Shown here: one piece after another, positions 27,996 to 39,899 of the stretch
Layout: each line of letters opens with the position of its first letter
Numbering within the stretch: position 1 is the first letter of the stretch
Source of the DNA: Phaseolus vulgaris
Lineage: Eukaryota > Streptophyta > Magnoliopsida > Fabales > Fabaceae
Assembly: GCF_000499845.2 (NCBI RefSeq)
Contig: NC_023749.2
Coordinates: 8,724,013 to 8,788,012, forward strand
Direction: 5' to 3'
DNA length: 64,000 bases
The notes under the pieces: generated by a model
What the model was told of the DNA's origin: nothing
Seen by the model: the letters and a program-made list of their open reading frames with translations, nothing else
Database searches by the model: none
Position numbers and translations under genes: made by a program

Positions 27996-29396
27996 TTAAC
28001 ATTTTATTTCTTTTTTATGTCTTTGCTCCTTTCCATTATTTAGGTATCTTCTGTCATTTCTTCCCTTAATTTTTATTTATTCAAAAAAATATAAAATCAT
28101 TAGAAAAATATTATTATTAATTAGTAATAAATATGTATCGATAAATAATAATAGACATTATTAATGAATATTTAAAAAATAATGAATAGACATATTTTAT
28201 TAAGGATTACTATATAAAGTTGTGAGTATATTACTTTAAATGTTATAATTTTATGAAAAAACTCAATTTAAAAATAAAAATGAAAATGTTTGAAAAACGT
28301 ACATTATTTAGTAGGTACTTTTGGGGATTGAGGAAAGATAGAATCTATATCGTAGACATTATTTAACTTTTAATGATTTCTGGAATGAATTTGATATCTA
28401 TTTATAAAAAATAAAGGGATTGGATAATTTCTATAAAATAAATAAAAGAAAGTTTAAATTTTTAATGAATTATAAATAAATTATTATATTATTTTTTAGT
28501 CAGTCCATTATAATAAAAACAATATTGTCCAATTCATTCATTTCAAACTAAATAGTAGTAGTCATTGTTTCATGGTGTGCATTGGTCTAAAGAAAGCCTA
28601 AAAGATATTGTCCATAATTTACAAAATTTTGATCAAATTCCAGTTCAAGTTTAAATAAATCTCCATAATAAATATTCAGATTGAATAAAAAGTAGACAAA
28701 CTTATTTCACAACCGGTTAAAAACTCAAGAACGTACAAATGCCATTGAGCAAGGCAAAAATTAAATACCGAATTATTAACACTTAACAAAACTAATGGTG
28801 CATATTTTAAAGTATTAATTGTAATTTTAAATTAACAAAGAACAGTTAAAACAAATTATGAGATCTGAAAAATAGACTCAATAAATATTAGAAAAATATA
28901 GAGAAAATAAAGACTAGCGTGATTTGTAATGTTGAAGATTAATTTAGTAGAAAGATGAAAACAAATTCGTTTGTTTTAATTCCAGCAAAAGCCTGCAATT
29001 AAAAACGGCATCACAATGAAAATGAAAAAGTCGCTTTAAAATCTGTGAAGAGATAGGAAATATTTTTTTTGAAATGAAGTTATCACATAAGAATCTCACC
29101 ATCTACATAAATTATAGAATAAAATGAAATTGCAACACTTCAGAGAATTGAAGTTTTGATGCCGTAAAAGTAAACCAAACATAGTATCCAACATAAACGC
29201 TCAGTAGAGTAATTAAAAAGAGGATTTGAAAAATGCAGAAACAACAGGCGCTCATCGATATCAAAAAGAAAATTCCACACCTTGCGTTCATCTTAAGACA
29301 ACGTTTACCAGCCCTTAGGATAAAATTTGGAACGTACTGAAACTACTCACAGTAATACAAGGGAAAATTACTACATGAGTACATGAAAATGCAATA
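27996..29396. other. Intergenic and HDT 3' flank, no gene seen
   Basis: AT-rich sequence. The last few hundred bases before 29397 are probably the 3' untranslated region of the minus-strand HDT gene. Confidence 0.5.
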
Positions 29397-31739
29397 TCAC
29401 TGACCACCATGCTTAGCCTTCTTATGTTGTTGGAAACCAGCTTCGTTGCTGAAAGACCTAGGCAGCCATAAAATAATCAAGCATAAGTCATAAGATATAA
29501 ACTTCGTAAAGCTACTATTCAAGGTCTACTACTATTTTTAAAAATACAATCGTACTTTTTACAAGGTCCGCAAGATAGTTGTCCAGCAGAATTGGGAGAC
29601 TGGCCTTTTGTAGCACTTTTGGGAGTCTTTGCACCTTTCTTCGTAGGATAGGGAGTTGCTACATGTACATTTTTCTTCCCATCTACAACCATTTTTTATC
29701 AGAATATTATCAGTGTACAACGGGAAGTTAAATATGAAGAATGCATTAGTCATAAACAATAACTATAAGCATTTACAAATTTCACTAAAGCATGGAGAAT
29801 ATATCTAAAGTAAAATGTATGCTTTGTTATGCCTAATAAAACCTCCATTCAAAATGCATTCATCAATAACACACTAATGTAACAAGCACTAGTTTATACG
29901 TAGATATATATGAAAAAGAAATTTGGATATGATACCAGTTTTTTCAGGAGTAGCAGTCTTAGCTTTCTTGGAAGAAGGTGGAGATTTTGATGCAGACACA
30001 TTTGGTCTCTTCTTGCTCTGATCCACCTTCAAAAGGTAAAGTCACATATAAGTTTTGCTCAGAACTCTTCAATTATAATAAAAGAGAGTATATCTTGTGA
30101 CAAGTCAAAAAATACATGCATGATACAGCAGAAAGAAATATCTTACCTTCTTCACAGGGGTCTCTTCATCACTCTCACCAGCCTCGTCGCTGTCGCTATC
30201 ATCATCCATCTACAATTTTCAATGATGGAAAATTATCACTAAAACCGACAAGAAAAAACAAGAGATTATTTTCATAAAAGACAAAGAAAGAAAGTATTTA
30301 CTTAACCAAGACTCTTGCATAAACATTAAGGTGCTAAAGAAGAAATCTTTGGAAGCATCAAATTATCTTATACTGTACATTTGGAATGCATCCTGATACC
30401 ATAGATTTGTTAACATAAAACTGTAAGTTAAAACAATGGTGACTAAAATACCTCATCAGAAGTTCCAGATTCATCATCACTATCAAGGTCATCATCAGAT
30501 TCGTCAGAATCAGAATCATCCTCCTCATCTTTCTTCGGATCAACAGTCTTAACTTGTTTTACTGATGCAACTGCCGCAGGAGCAGATTTAGCGGGCTTGG
30601 TAACCTTTGCACCTTCAGCTTTTACCACAGGTTTCCCTAAAAGAAGATAACTATTAGCTGTCTACATGGTAATACACACAACTAAACAATATATTTCCCA
30701 TCTAAGGAAAAATGTACCATTTTCTTGGCCATTTAAGACAAGATCCTCCTCATCTTCTTCACTATCTGTTCAAATTATACAAAATAAAACCATTATTGAG
30801 CAAGCAAATTAAATAACAGAACAGTAAAAACATGTTCAAGAGAAAAAGATGACCCTCACCAGAAAAGTCAGCAACGTTACCCTCGTCACTAATGCCACAG
30901 CAACACACAAGTTAAGGAAATGAAAGATGAAGCAGAAATGTAAATGAATTTTAGTAAAAAAAATCCTTATTTCAATACAATGCCAATACAGTCATCACAA
31001 TAAGAAATTCAAAACAAACCATAAACAACAACAAAATAGGTACAAAGGTTTTAAATTATCTATGCAGTCAAAATTTCATAACACTTATTGTTATTGCAGA
31101 AAATTGCAGGCAAATTAGGTCTACTGCAGCCACAATTGCAATCACAACCGCAGTAAGTAAAAAAAACTTCAAGCTACAGGCATAACTTTCTTTAAAAAAT
31201 ACCAATATACAGTAATGAATCAAGAGTATAATATGAAGGAAGGATACGTTAGAACTTTGTATCCACAGACAAAGACACTAGCACTTTTCGAAGAGTGCGA
31301 AAGCTCGGACTCAGAGTCGAGAACCAAATCCAACGAAAGGTGGGGGATGTCATCCCTTTTAAGGGTTCCCAGAACAATCTTCTTGCCATCAACTTTCAAG
31401 TACAGAACCACAGCTTCATTTGCCTTGTCCTTCTTCGCCTCTCCAAGGGCAACCTGGGAAATGTGTATGTATGCACTCACTGGATCCATGGGATCAACCT
31501 TCACAGTTTGCCCAACCTTAACCTCAACACCTAAATTTCAAACCAACACATAACATTAACATCACAACGCCAAAAGTATTCACCGATTCCGCAAACCCAC
31601 ACATAAACATCAGCACACAAAACTTTAATCGGCAGAATCAAACAAGAAGAATCGATCAGATTTAGAGTATTGCCAAAATTGAAAGATAAAAAATGAAGAA
31701 AACAAAAACATAAGAGAAAAATTTACCCCAAAACTCCAT
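29397..31739 (-). CDS. HDT1: HD2-type histone deacetylase (HDT family)
   Basis: HD2 proteins are plant-specific nucleolar/nuclear histone deacetylases with a nucleoplasmin-like N-terminal fold. Nine exons were placed, listed 5' to 3' on the minus strand: 31739-31727, 31530-31248, 30888-30860, 30765-30718, 30636-30452, 30209-30147, 30026-29936, 29682-29556 and 29457-29397. They sum to exactly 900 bases, or 299 residues plus stop. The protein begins with the hallmark MEFWG. It continues with the conserved block ISQVALGEAKKDK (28-40), with H27 and D72 near the positions described as catalytic-like in HD2 proteins, then GTL and the CGYK end of the fold. Long Asp/Glu/Ser-rich segments follow, then basic KKRP and KKAK stretches. 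A C2H2 finger (C275, C278, H291, H296) ends in KHGGQ. An in-frame ATG at 31751 would add MDSP. I prefer 31739 because family members begin at MEFWG. Which paralogue (HDT1, 2 or 3) it is cannot be told by eye. Confidence 0.92.
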
Positions 31740-31841
31740 TGGTGAGTCCATTTGCAAGAACGGCGTGCAGAGAAAAAGTAAGAGGAATGAGAGAAAGAGA
31801 ATGCGAATTAGGAGCGAAATGGGTTTAAGGGTTTAAGAAGT

Positions 31842-31868
31842 GTATATATATTCACTTCGTTAGGGTTT
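31842..31868 (-). promoter_or_regulatory. HDT promoter: TATA box and telo-box
   Basis: Reading the minus strand toward the gene, AAACCCTAA (31868-31860) is followed by TATATATA (about 31851-31842), about 100 bases before the start codon. The AAACCCTA telo-box is typical of plant ribosomal-protein and nucleolar genes, which fits a nucleolar HD2 protein. Two further AAACCC words follow at 31821-31836 in what would be the leader. Confidence 0.55.
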
Positions 31869-32903
31869 TAAAGTTCTCCGCGCCTGTTTCTTCTCCCCTT
31901 TTTCTTTTTTCCCTTTTTCTTTTTTCTCTTTCTATAAATATATTTTGGATATTTTCCATATATGTTTATTTTAATATTTCCTAATTTAATATATTATTTT
32001 AGTTTTAGTTTTTTTTTTGTCTGTAATATTTTACAAAAATGTTTATTTTACAATATTTTATCTGCACTTTTTAATATTGAGCGTGATCTTTGTTGTAGAG
32101 CGGAGTTATAGATTAAAGTTAGCTAAATCAGTTAATGTTATTATTATTACTATTAGAAAAGGTTTTTTTCATGTAGAAAAGACATTACGTTAATTATTTT
32201 CTTCTATTAAAATATTTTACATATTTTTAATTAATAAAAAAACGCAAGTGAAATGATTAAGTTAATTATAATGAACGTATTTTTTATTTTAATAATGACA
32301 ATTGTTTATATGTTTTTGTTTTTGTTTTATTATGTGGGTGTTTTGATTAAGGTAATTATTGCTATTTTAAAATTAAGGTAATTGTGGTTATTTAAAATTA
32401 ATACATAGTTTTATTTTATTAATTATGAGGTCTGACATTCTTAAAATAACACTATAGCTGTAAACTCAAAAATAAAAAACAGTCAATAAGTTATAATACT
32501 TTTTGTGTATGCAAAAGTTAATTTTACTTTTTGAAAAGTTAGTGTCAATAATTTTTTACCCAAACAGAATTTGACTCGCGGATCCTAATCCAAGATTTAA
32601 TAAATTAAGTGAAAGATTAAAATTTGGAAAAATTATCTAAAAGTTTTTTAAAAAATAGAAAAAGGAAATACTTTTTTTCATAAATTAGATTAAATATAGC
32701 TTTAAATAACTTAAATGAGAAACTTTTCACTTATTTTCTCGTGTAAAAATAACAAGAAAAAACTATCAAGATTAAAGCCTACGAGGATATAAGGAATTCC
32801 CGATTTGGCTTGAGTGTTTTTTCTTCTGCGCGAGTATTAGGGCCAACTATTTAGGACTTGGTTTAAGCAGTAACGACACCACAAATAGTTTGGGCTTTTA
32901 ACA
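31869..32903. other. Intergenic, no gene seen
   Basis: The first 60 bases are pyrimidine-rich upstream sequence of the HDT gene. The rest is AT-rich with no recognisable feature. Confidence 0.5.
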
Positions 32904-32912
32904 CTATTTCTA

Positions 32913-33241
32913 AGCAATTTCTTCCTGCACCGTATCAATTCTAACCTGACCCTATTATTTTTCAAAATTTCCAAAATAATTTAAAAATAAAAAAATACAT
33001 TCCGGATAAAAAAATCCAGAGAATAAAATTAAAAATTCATTTTGGATAAATATTTCTGGAATTCAAAAATGTGTTCCGAATATCTAAATCCGGAATATTT
33101 CCAGAATAAAGGATTTGGAAGTAATTTTATTTACACCCTTCTTTTTTTTAAGGTTATTTTCGTCATTTTCTGAAGGGCATTTTTGTCATTTAAATATCAG
33201 GTTGGGTGCATGGAATTGATATGGTGCAGGGAGCATTTGCC
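32913..33241. mobile_element. Non-autonomous Mutator-like element, 329 bp
   Basis: The left end AGCAATTTCTTCCTGCACC and the right end, read in reverse complement as GGCAAATGCTCCCTGCACC, form a terminal inverted repeat that continues as RTATCAATTC on both sides. A perfect 9-bp duplication, CTATTTCTA, flanks it at 32904-32912 and 33242-33250, as expected for Mutator-like elements. The interior (about 32995-33115) carries CCGGATAAAAAAATCC and related imperfect palindromes. The termini match those of the 6.5-kb element at 39579-46036 (GGCAATTGCTTCCTGCACCC), so this is very probably a non-autonomous relative. It has no coding capacity. Confidence 0.85.
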
Positions 33242-33259
33242 CTATTTCTATTCGTTTAG

Positions 33260-33833
33260 GACTCCTTCTTACCTCAAATACTAGATGTGAAACTATTTTT
33301 TGTTTTCCAATAAAAAATAAAATAAAATTTCACACATTTTTCACATTCTTCTGTCATTTTATCTCACTCTCTCGCTCCCAATAATATTTACTCTTTTCTT
33401 GCATTGGTTTGTCATTGATTAGAGTGTCTTTTGGTTTTTAAAAACATTCTAAATTATATGATTTGAAAGATATTTTCGGATTCAAAAGTATTTATATATA
33501 TATATATATATTACAGATTACATGATCCGAGCTCTCAGATTTGAAATAGTTTTTTGATTATGTAATCCAAAATATATATTTTTAAAAAGTGGTATTCATT
33601 CTGGATTACATAATCTGAAAGTTAATCTCATATCCAAAAAGGCTTCCGAATTACATAATTCATAAGTTAATATTTGATTTGAAAAAAGACTTTTAGATTA
33701 TGTAATCCAAAATATAAACTACATCACACCATAAACTTCATATATTTTAACTTTTTTGCATAAGGGTATTTTTGGGATACAAAAACTTATGAGGGTGGCA
33801 CAAGAATGTATGGCGGTCCAGGAAGAAGCAGTC
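33260..33833. mobile_element. Probable second non-autonomous MULE-like element
   Basis: The left end GACTCCTTCTTACC and the right end, read in reverse complement as GACTGCTTCTTCCTGGACCG, agree at 11 of the first 13 positions. The right end shares TTCTTCCTG-ACCG with the 329-bp element next door. The flanks TCGTTTAG (33252-33259) and TCGCTTAG (33834-33841) match at 7 of 8 bases. The interior carries several GATTACATAATC/GATTATGTAATC repeats (about 33515-33715) and a TA microsatellite. It starts 10 bases past the end of the 329-bp element. The boundaries are tentative. Confidence 0.45.
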
Positions 33834-34005
33834 TCGCTTAGTTTGGGTTGATTGGACTTTTAAATACTTTGGACTATTGAATTTGAGCTTATCAAATTCA
33901 AAACAAAAATCTTTTATTTATTTAGTTATCGTGATTGAATGAAATATTCTTACCAACATAGGTATATTTGTATTTAAGTCACCCAAAATATAGCTCACCA
34001 TGTAA

Positions 34006-34107
34006 GATTTTGAAATATTTAATTTGTTGATAATAGTGTTAAATGTGTCATAACATGATTTTGAAATATTTAATTTGTTGATAATAGTGTTAAATGTGTC
34101 ATAATAT
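34006..34107. repeat. 51-bp tandem duplication
   Basis: A unit beginning GATTTTGAAATATTTAATTT and ending in AAATGTGTCATAA is present twice in direct tandem, almost without differences, which points to a recent duplication. It contains no ORF. Confidence 0.9.
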
Positions 34108-34905
34108 TCCTATACCATAGATGTGTAACTTCATAAAGTCAACTATAAGATCAATGCAAATATCTATAAAAAAAATCTCTTGAATCGTCGCAGTATAGTC
34201 TTTCTAAGAAAGTAAAGAACAATTGGTGTATTTAGACGTAGTGTTCTGTCATGGTACAACATGACCTTCTAAATGTACAATAGCTAATTAGACCTACATG
34301 TCATTTGGAGTATTATCAATGGATAAGAAATTCTCACATTGATATAACTATCAATCTATGTTGTTTCCATTGAACCTGGGAAATTCAATGCGTGGAAATC
34401 TTGTGCTACGAGAATAAGGTGTAATTCTTTGAACAACTATTGGATTAAAAAGGGTGGTTTTATTTAAAGAAGATTGTCTAACAAGTTCTTAGACACTTTC
34501 TTCCATGGAATCAATCGACTTGCGTTAAAAAGGCCTCACCAATTTAGCTAAACGAGTGTCTTAGTGTACATAAAGTCTTTCTTTCATTGTCCTTAAAGAT
34601 AGCAGTGGAGCATGTATTTAGTTTATTTACAAACAAGTTAAAAATTGTGAAAAAGTTCATAATGTATCGATGTTCATACATGTCCTTATTGTGTCATTAA
34701 ATTATTATGATGGTCAATTATAGGAAGTTATAATATGGGTTAAATTTCAATTAAGAATATAGACAAAGAAGTTAGAGACCGGTGTTATTGAAAAAGGGTG
34801 ATGACAAGACTATGAAGCAAATTCATGGTACATTTATGTAGGCCACATATGGCATTTGCGAATTCAGTTTTTTGTGGCAACACATTTTGGCCAATTTAGA
34901 TGTGT

Positions 34906-35060
34906 GATGTGATACATGGATTTGATTCCTTTTTGTTGTAAGTTGGTGTGATACATGGATTTCATTCTTATTTTCTATGATTTAATCCCTTTTTTTTTTG
35001 TTATTTGTTGTGATACATGGATTCCATTTTTTTTTATTTGGTGTGATACATGGATTTTAC
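34906..35060. repeat. Four dispersed copies of 'gtgatacatggatt'
   Basis: The word GTGATACATGGATT occurs four times in 150 bases (near 34909, 34948, 35010 and 35042), separated by T-rich spacers. It lies just before a transposon-type pseudogene and may be part of a decayed subterminal repeat array. Confidence 0.7.
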
Positions 35061-35373
35061 TTTGAAATATATTTTGCAACATCCAAATGACAACGCTTAG
35101 AAGTGTAGTTGATGAATCGGAATTTGAGAACAATGTTTGAGTCATAATGTCAATTGGTTTTGTGCATTTTAATGACCTGTTCATTTTGGTGGTGTCCATG
35201 GTTTACTTATTGGTTATCATATTTAGGCTTCACTACAACATTCTTGTAGAACAAAGTATTTGGGGATTGTTAATAACATGTTAACGGCTAAACAAAATAG
35301 TTGTATTGAAGCAACCCCATTTCCATGGCTGATGTTGTTGGGCCAAAGAGTTCAAATGAGTTGGACACTGTAG

Positions 35374-36596
35374 ATGGAGCTTTATTTAAAATGGGTTGAT
35401 AAGAGGAGATGTTTTGTAATAAGGTATAAAGTTGTACCATTTACATTGTTAGAATTCCGTTTAGGTTTGAGTTTGAGGGTAATTGGACATAAGGTTGATT
35501 TGGTAAATGATGATATTAATTGTCGTAGTAGGAGTGTATTTTATAGTAGATATGTGAGTATACACATGATCTATGATGAACTAATGAGACGTCCATATTA
35601 TAATAGCGTTGATCAATTTTGTAGGTTGTACATTTTATTATGGTTGTCAAAGTTTCTACTGCCACATAGAATGAGAATCGTGTTTATAAGATTGTTTAAG
35701 ATAGTATATAAGGTAAGCGAACTTGGCAAGTATAATCAGAGGAGCCTTGTTTATGAATATTTGATAAGTAGTTTGTGTCGCGCTTTGATTTGCATGACCA
35801 ACAAAGGACATTTATCACATTTCCATATTGTAGGGTGTGTTTACCTGTTGCAGGTAAATCCAAAAGTGTGATTTATACATCATTGGTACAATGTTATGTT
35901 AATTGGTTTGTAAATGTGATGATGACTTTGAAATTTAATTGTCATAATGTAGATGTGGCTTTGAAGTATGTGTTATTCCCAAACACAAAGGGGAAAAGTA
36001 AGAGAGGTAAATTTCCCCGAAATTTGCATTGAAATGATGTTAAAGTTAGTGAAAGCAAAGTACATCGATTTTGAATACAATTTCGGTGAGTTAAGTGTGT
36101 GAATTATATTCTATTTTTTCCATGTTTATTTATTTAATGTGATTGACTCCATTTGAGAATTGCTTATGGTTTTGGTGAATAGGTTATTGGCCAGCTGATT
36201 GTCATAGAGTAAGAGTTTGATCAGTTGGTTGTCACAGAGTAAAAGCTTAGTCATGATATTGTGAAAGAAGCATTGAAACTAGTGCGACATGTAATGAATA
36301 ACGAAACAAAATTATAATGTCATGCACATTGTTGCATAAAAAGAAGAATTGACTCGTCGTGTTGAAGATCAAAAGTCATTGATTGGGAAGTTAGAGAAAA
36401 TTATAAATGATTTACAACAAATTTTAATGTGAAGACACAAAGGTGGGACAAATGATATTCCCTCTATAATAGTTGATCCAATTTTAGTGGATGTAATGAA
36501 ACAACGTACAGGCGTGCTTAATCATTGCAGCCAAATAGAAGGTGAATTCAATGACAACAACGAAGAGAGTAACATGGACATGCGACAAAAGTGTTA
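35374..36596 (+). pseudogene. Transposon-associated protein remnant (DUF1985-like?)
   Basis: The first 165 codons (35374-35871) read KWVDKRRCFVIRYKVVPFTL, then LLEFRLGLSLRVIGHKVDL, then LYILLWLSKFLLPHRM and LVYEYLISSLCR. This pattern resembles large legume transposon-encoded families of unknown function that sit with Ulp1-type proteases. A second frame carries on at 35775-36032. Further coding-like pieces with coiled-coil character follow to about 36596 (RRVEDQKSLIGKLEKII), interrupted by stops. I know the family only as a repeated legume ORF, and the DUF1985 label is a guess. It is decayed and probably not expressed as protein. Confidence 0.4.
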
Positions 36597-37880
36597 ACCT
36601 AGAATAACCTTAAAGGGTTTTATCATTAAAACATCTTGTACTACTTATTCAATTTGAAAACAAAAGTGTTGTTAATTGCATATGTGAAGTTTCTAGTTCG
36701 TCACTTTTACACTACTATATGTGCATTATATTTGTTGAGGAGTAATGTATTTAGTTCGTTTAAGGATGAACATTAGTTCGTTTAGGGATGAACATAGGTT
36801 GTCAGTTCTTCATTTCTTAGTTGAAATATATGGTAATGGTGTTTTTTTGTACTTTTTTGTCTTTTGAAATGTAAGTGAAAAACTAATTTATGGTGGTTCA
36901 TTAAATTTTCATACGTTTTGTTAGATAAATGTTATGAAGTTGATGGTGCATTATTGTTGGTATTCTTGTACATGTATAAGCAATGTCATATAGATGTAAT
37001 TATTTTAGGAGTTTGAGTTGAGGAAAATTTTAGACCTTTAAATTGAAAACGGGAATGGTTTGAAACTTTTAGTCATGGCTTCCTAAGTATATGCAGTTCG
37101 TTAATATAGTTGGTGGTGCAATTTCGTAAGAGCCATTTAAATGGTCGTTGTCGGTAACACATACGAAAGCTTATATCAATGTTAACCAATTATTGATAAT
37201 TTTTGTATGTTATATGGTTCATGGATGTATGAACAAAAATGCATCAACTTGTTTTATTTATTTATTTTGTGATCAGTGCATAATTTAGATTTGAAGTTAC
37301 CATAACATGCAACCCAATTAAGGACATGTGTGAACAAGTGAGACTGCAAATGAAGTGGTGGAACTATGAATAAGTGATTATCGTAGAGCACTTATGTCGT
37401 AACCTCATGATACACAAAAGTTAAGTATCATAAATAAATGAACAATTTGGGATACAAGTTTGTATAATAGACAACCCAATTAACCAGGTATGTGAACAAG
37501 TGCATTGAAAGTAATACATTTACAATTTATGGATTTAGCCACACTTGTGTAGAATGTTGAAAAAGTCATGTTCAGGTGTTCGTAGAAGTTAACCACGATG
37601 AGCACATCATTAAACTCAAGTAACCCCTTTTTGAGAGGAGGATCAACATTTGTAGGAAAAAATGTTTCTCTTTTTTTGGTTTGTAGGAGTGCCTTTTTTT
37701 ATGGTATGCTTTTTTTTGCAAAAAGAAATTCACAATCTTAGGTTGCAATTTGTTCATGGGTGATAATAAAGTGGTTTGGTTAAAAGTGTTTTGTTTCGGC
37801 CCATTCATTAAACTCAATGATTTTACTATTTGCCATCCATTTTTATATATGCACCATGTTTTATTTAAAACCCTAGTCTT
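36597..37880. other. Intergenic, no gene seen
   Basis: No recognisable coding region. The sequence between the transposon pseudogene and the retrotransposon tail could belong to either but carries no diagnostic motif. Confidence 0.45.
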
Positions 37881-37882
37881 AT

Positions 37883-38134
37883 TTGGCTGGCCCAGCCTTT
37901 TTTCTATCTACCACTAGCTTTTTTATTTATACACTCACCAGTTTTGATGGAGATCAAGCTCAAGAGGACATGGAGGCCAATCAACAAGATCAAGAAGAGG
38001 TGGAGGCACAAATGGAGGACGCCCATGGAGGTCAAAGTCCACCTCAAAGGATTACAAGAAGCATGTTCAAAGCTTTGGGAGCTAGAGGACATTTATTTTC
38101 TCTTTTTGTAATTTCTTTAGTTGAAGGTGCTTAG
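37883..38134 (+). pseudogene. C-terminal tail of a retrotransposon polyprotein
   Basis: An 83-codon stretch holds an acidic Gln/Glu-rich part, then SPPQRITRSMFKALGARG and LFSLFVISLVEGA before the stop. The RITRSM-type motif followed by a hydrophobic end is the usual C-terminus of plant Gypsy polyproteins after the integrase. It is directly followed by a polypurine tract and an LTR (38205-38776). Everything 5' of this point is missing, so the element is truncated. Confidence 0.55.
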
Positions 38135-38204
38135 AGGGAAACATTAGAAACCTCTTTTGTTTTAGCATCTTTTAGGCTTTAGTTAGGAGCTTTAGGAGGG
38201 GGGG

Positions 38205-38776
38205 TGTATTAGTAGATAGGTGTAGGTGTAGTTTTTGGGAGGTGTCATAGTAGAAAAAGGTCACACCTCCCATGTGACTTGTTTTTGGTGGGAATTTCAA
38301 ATGAGTTTATTTGAAATTTCCCACCTATTTTTCAGCACCTTAGGCTATAAATAGAGGTGCTTCCTTTGTAAAATTCAGATTGGAATTAATCTAAGAAAAC
38401 TCTACTCAAATTTTGAGTGAACTTTGGAGAGCTTTGAGCCTTCTTCTCTAGTCTTGTCTTGATGGATCATTGGAGTCCTCAAGTGGCGGCATCACTCTCA
38501 TCTAGGAGCATTCCACACTTCTAGTGGCGAGATCATCCAACATTCTTCCATCTTCATGAGCACTCTCTTCTCCTTCCTTTCTTCTCTTTCTATTGTTTTT
38601 GTTAGCTTGTGTTCTTGAGTTTTGGTTTGGTGTTCTTGCTGTTTTTTATGAGTTTTGGTTCGGCAGTTTTATATTTCAGTCCATTCATCTTGTTCCTTTG
38701 CTTTTCTTACTCTTTTGTTCAAAAAATAAAAAAAATTCAAAAAATTAAACATACAAACAAACACTCTTCATTTACA
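38205..38776 (+). repeat. 3' LTR of a truncated retrotransposon
   Basis: A polypurine tract (AGGAGGGGGGG, ending at 38204) precedes a segment that starts TGTATTAGTAG and ends CATTTACA. The ends TGTA/TACA are inverted, as expected of an LTR, for 572 bases. A TATAAATA box at 38346-38353 with a leader-like pyrimidine-rich region downstream gives the U3-R-U5 layout. The polyprotein tail lies immediately upstream. The exact right end is inferred from the TACA. Confidence 0.6.
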
Positions 38777-39569
38777 ACTACGTAGATAATAATTTTTCAT
38801 TATGAATGAAAATACGTAGGACTAAGGTTAATCTTTATCGAATCCACAAAACGAATTTTGTAGGTGTCACGCTAAATGCTTTTTCTTCTTATTTTTCACA
38901 TTAGAGACTCTCCATTATTAGTGTCTCTTTTATTTTTTACTTTTATATAATAAGTATTAATATATTTTATTTTTAGTATAATAAGAATACAAATTATTAT
39001 AGTATTAATATAACAAGTTTAATTATGTAGAATTTGTTTCAATTCTATGAAAGATGGAGGTAAATGAACATGTGTTTAATCTTTAATCTTTAATAATTGT
39101 AACATGTGTTAATTAAAAAATAAATTAACATTAATATTAATATGTAGTTCAATTTAAAAATTCACTAAGAATTTTGAATTTTTTATATAAAAAACAGGGT
39201 AAAATATCTCCTTGCATATTAACATGTTGAAACATTTAATTAAATGTGTTAAATTATGATATGCAAAACAAATTAGGATCCGAGAGTCGATTTGTATGTA
39301 AGGAAGTGGTTGCTTAAAATATTTTGTTTTCTCAAACCAAAGAAGCTCCTACGTAATTTTGTTCATACTAGAAAATCAGGGAGGAATAACGTAGTTCTAG
39401 CTTAAAAATTATCTGTTAATTTTTTTTTAAAAAAATATTTTTTATTTTATTTTTTTATGTCAAAACTATTGTTTATATTTATATTTTATTTATTAAAATA
39501 ATTGAAATGAGAGGAGTTGCGCATGCAAAAAAAAGGTAATTGGACCAGGAATGGGACCAGGTTTTCTTT
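38777..39569. other. Intergenic, no gene seen
   Basis: AT-rich sequence between the LTR and the Mutator-like element. No feature is recognised. Confidence 0.5.
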
Positions 39570-39899
39570 TTTAAAATAGGCACATTCTCCTTGCACCCAA
39601 CACATTTTAATTAGCACCCAATCACTTATTAGTAAAAGATAAATTTACCCTTAATGAATTTCAGAATAGTTTAATTGTGATATGCACCCAATTTCCTGCA
39701 CCAACCCTATTCTTCTCTTCTTCCATTCCATTGTGCGTGAAGTTGTGTCGCAGCCACCGTGAGTCACCGTGTTGTCCAGCCACCGTGAGCAACCTTGTTG
39801 TCCAACCACCGTGAGCCACCTTCTTCTCCATTCTTCTGCAACCACCGTGACCTTCGTTATCGCAGGCAGAGCAGCAGAGCTTCTGAAGTCGAAGGTACG

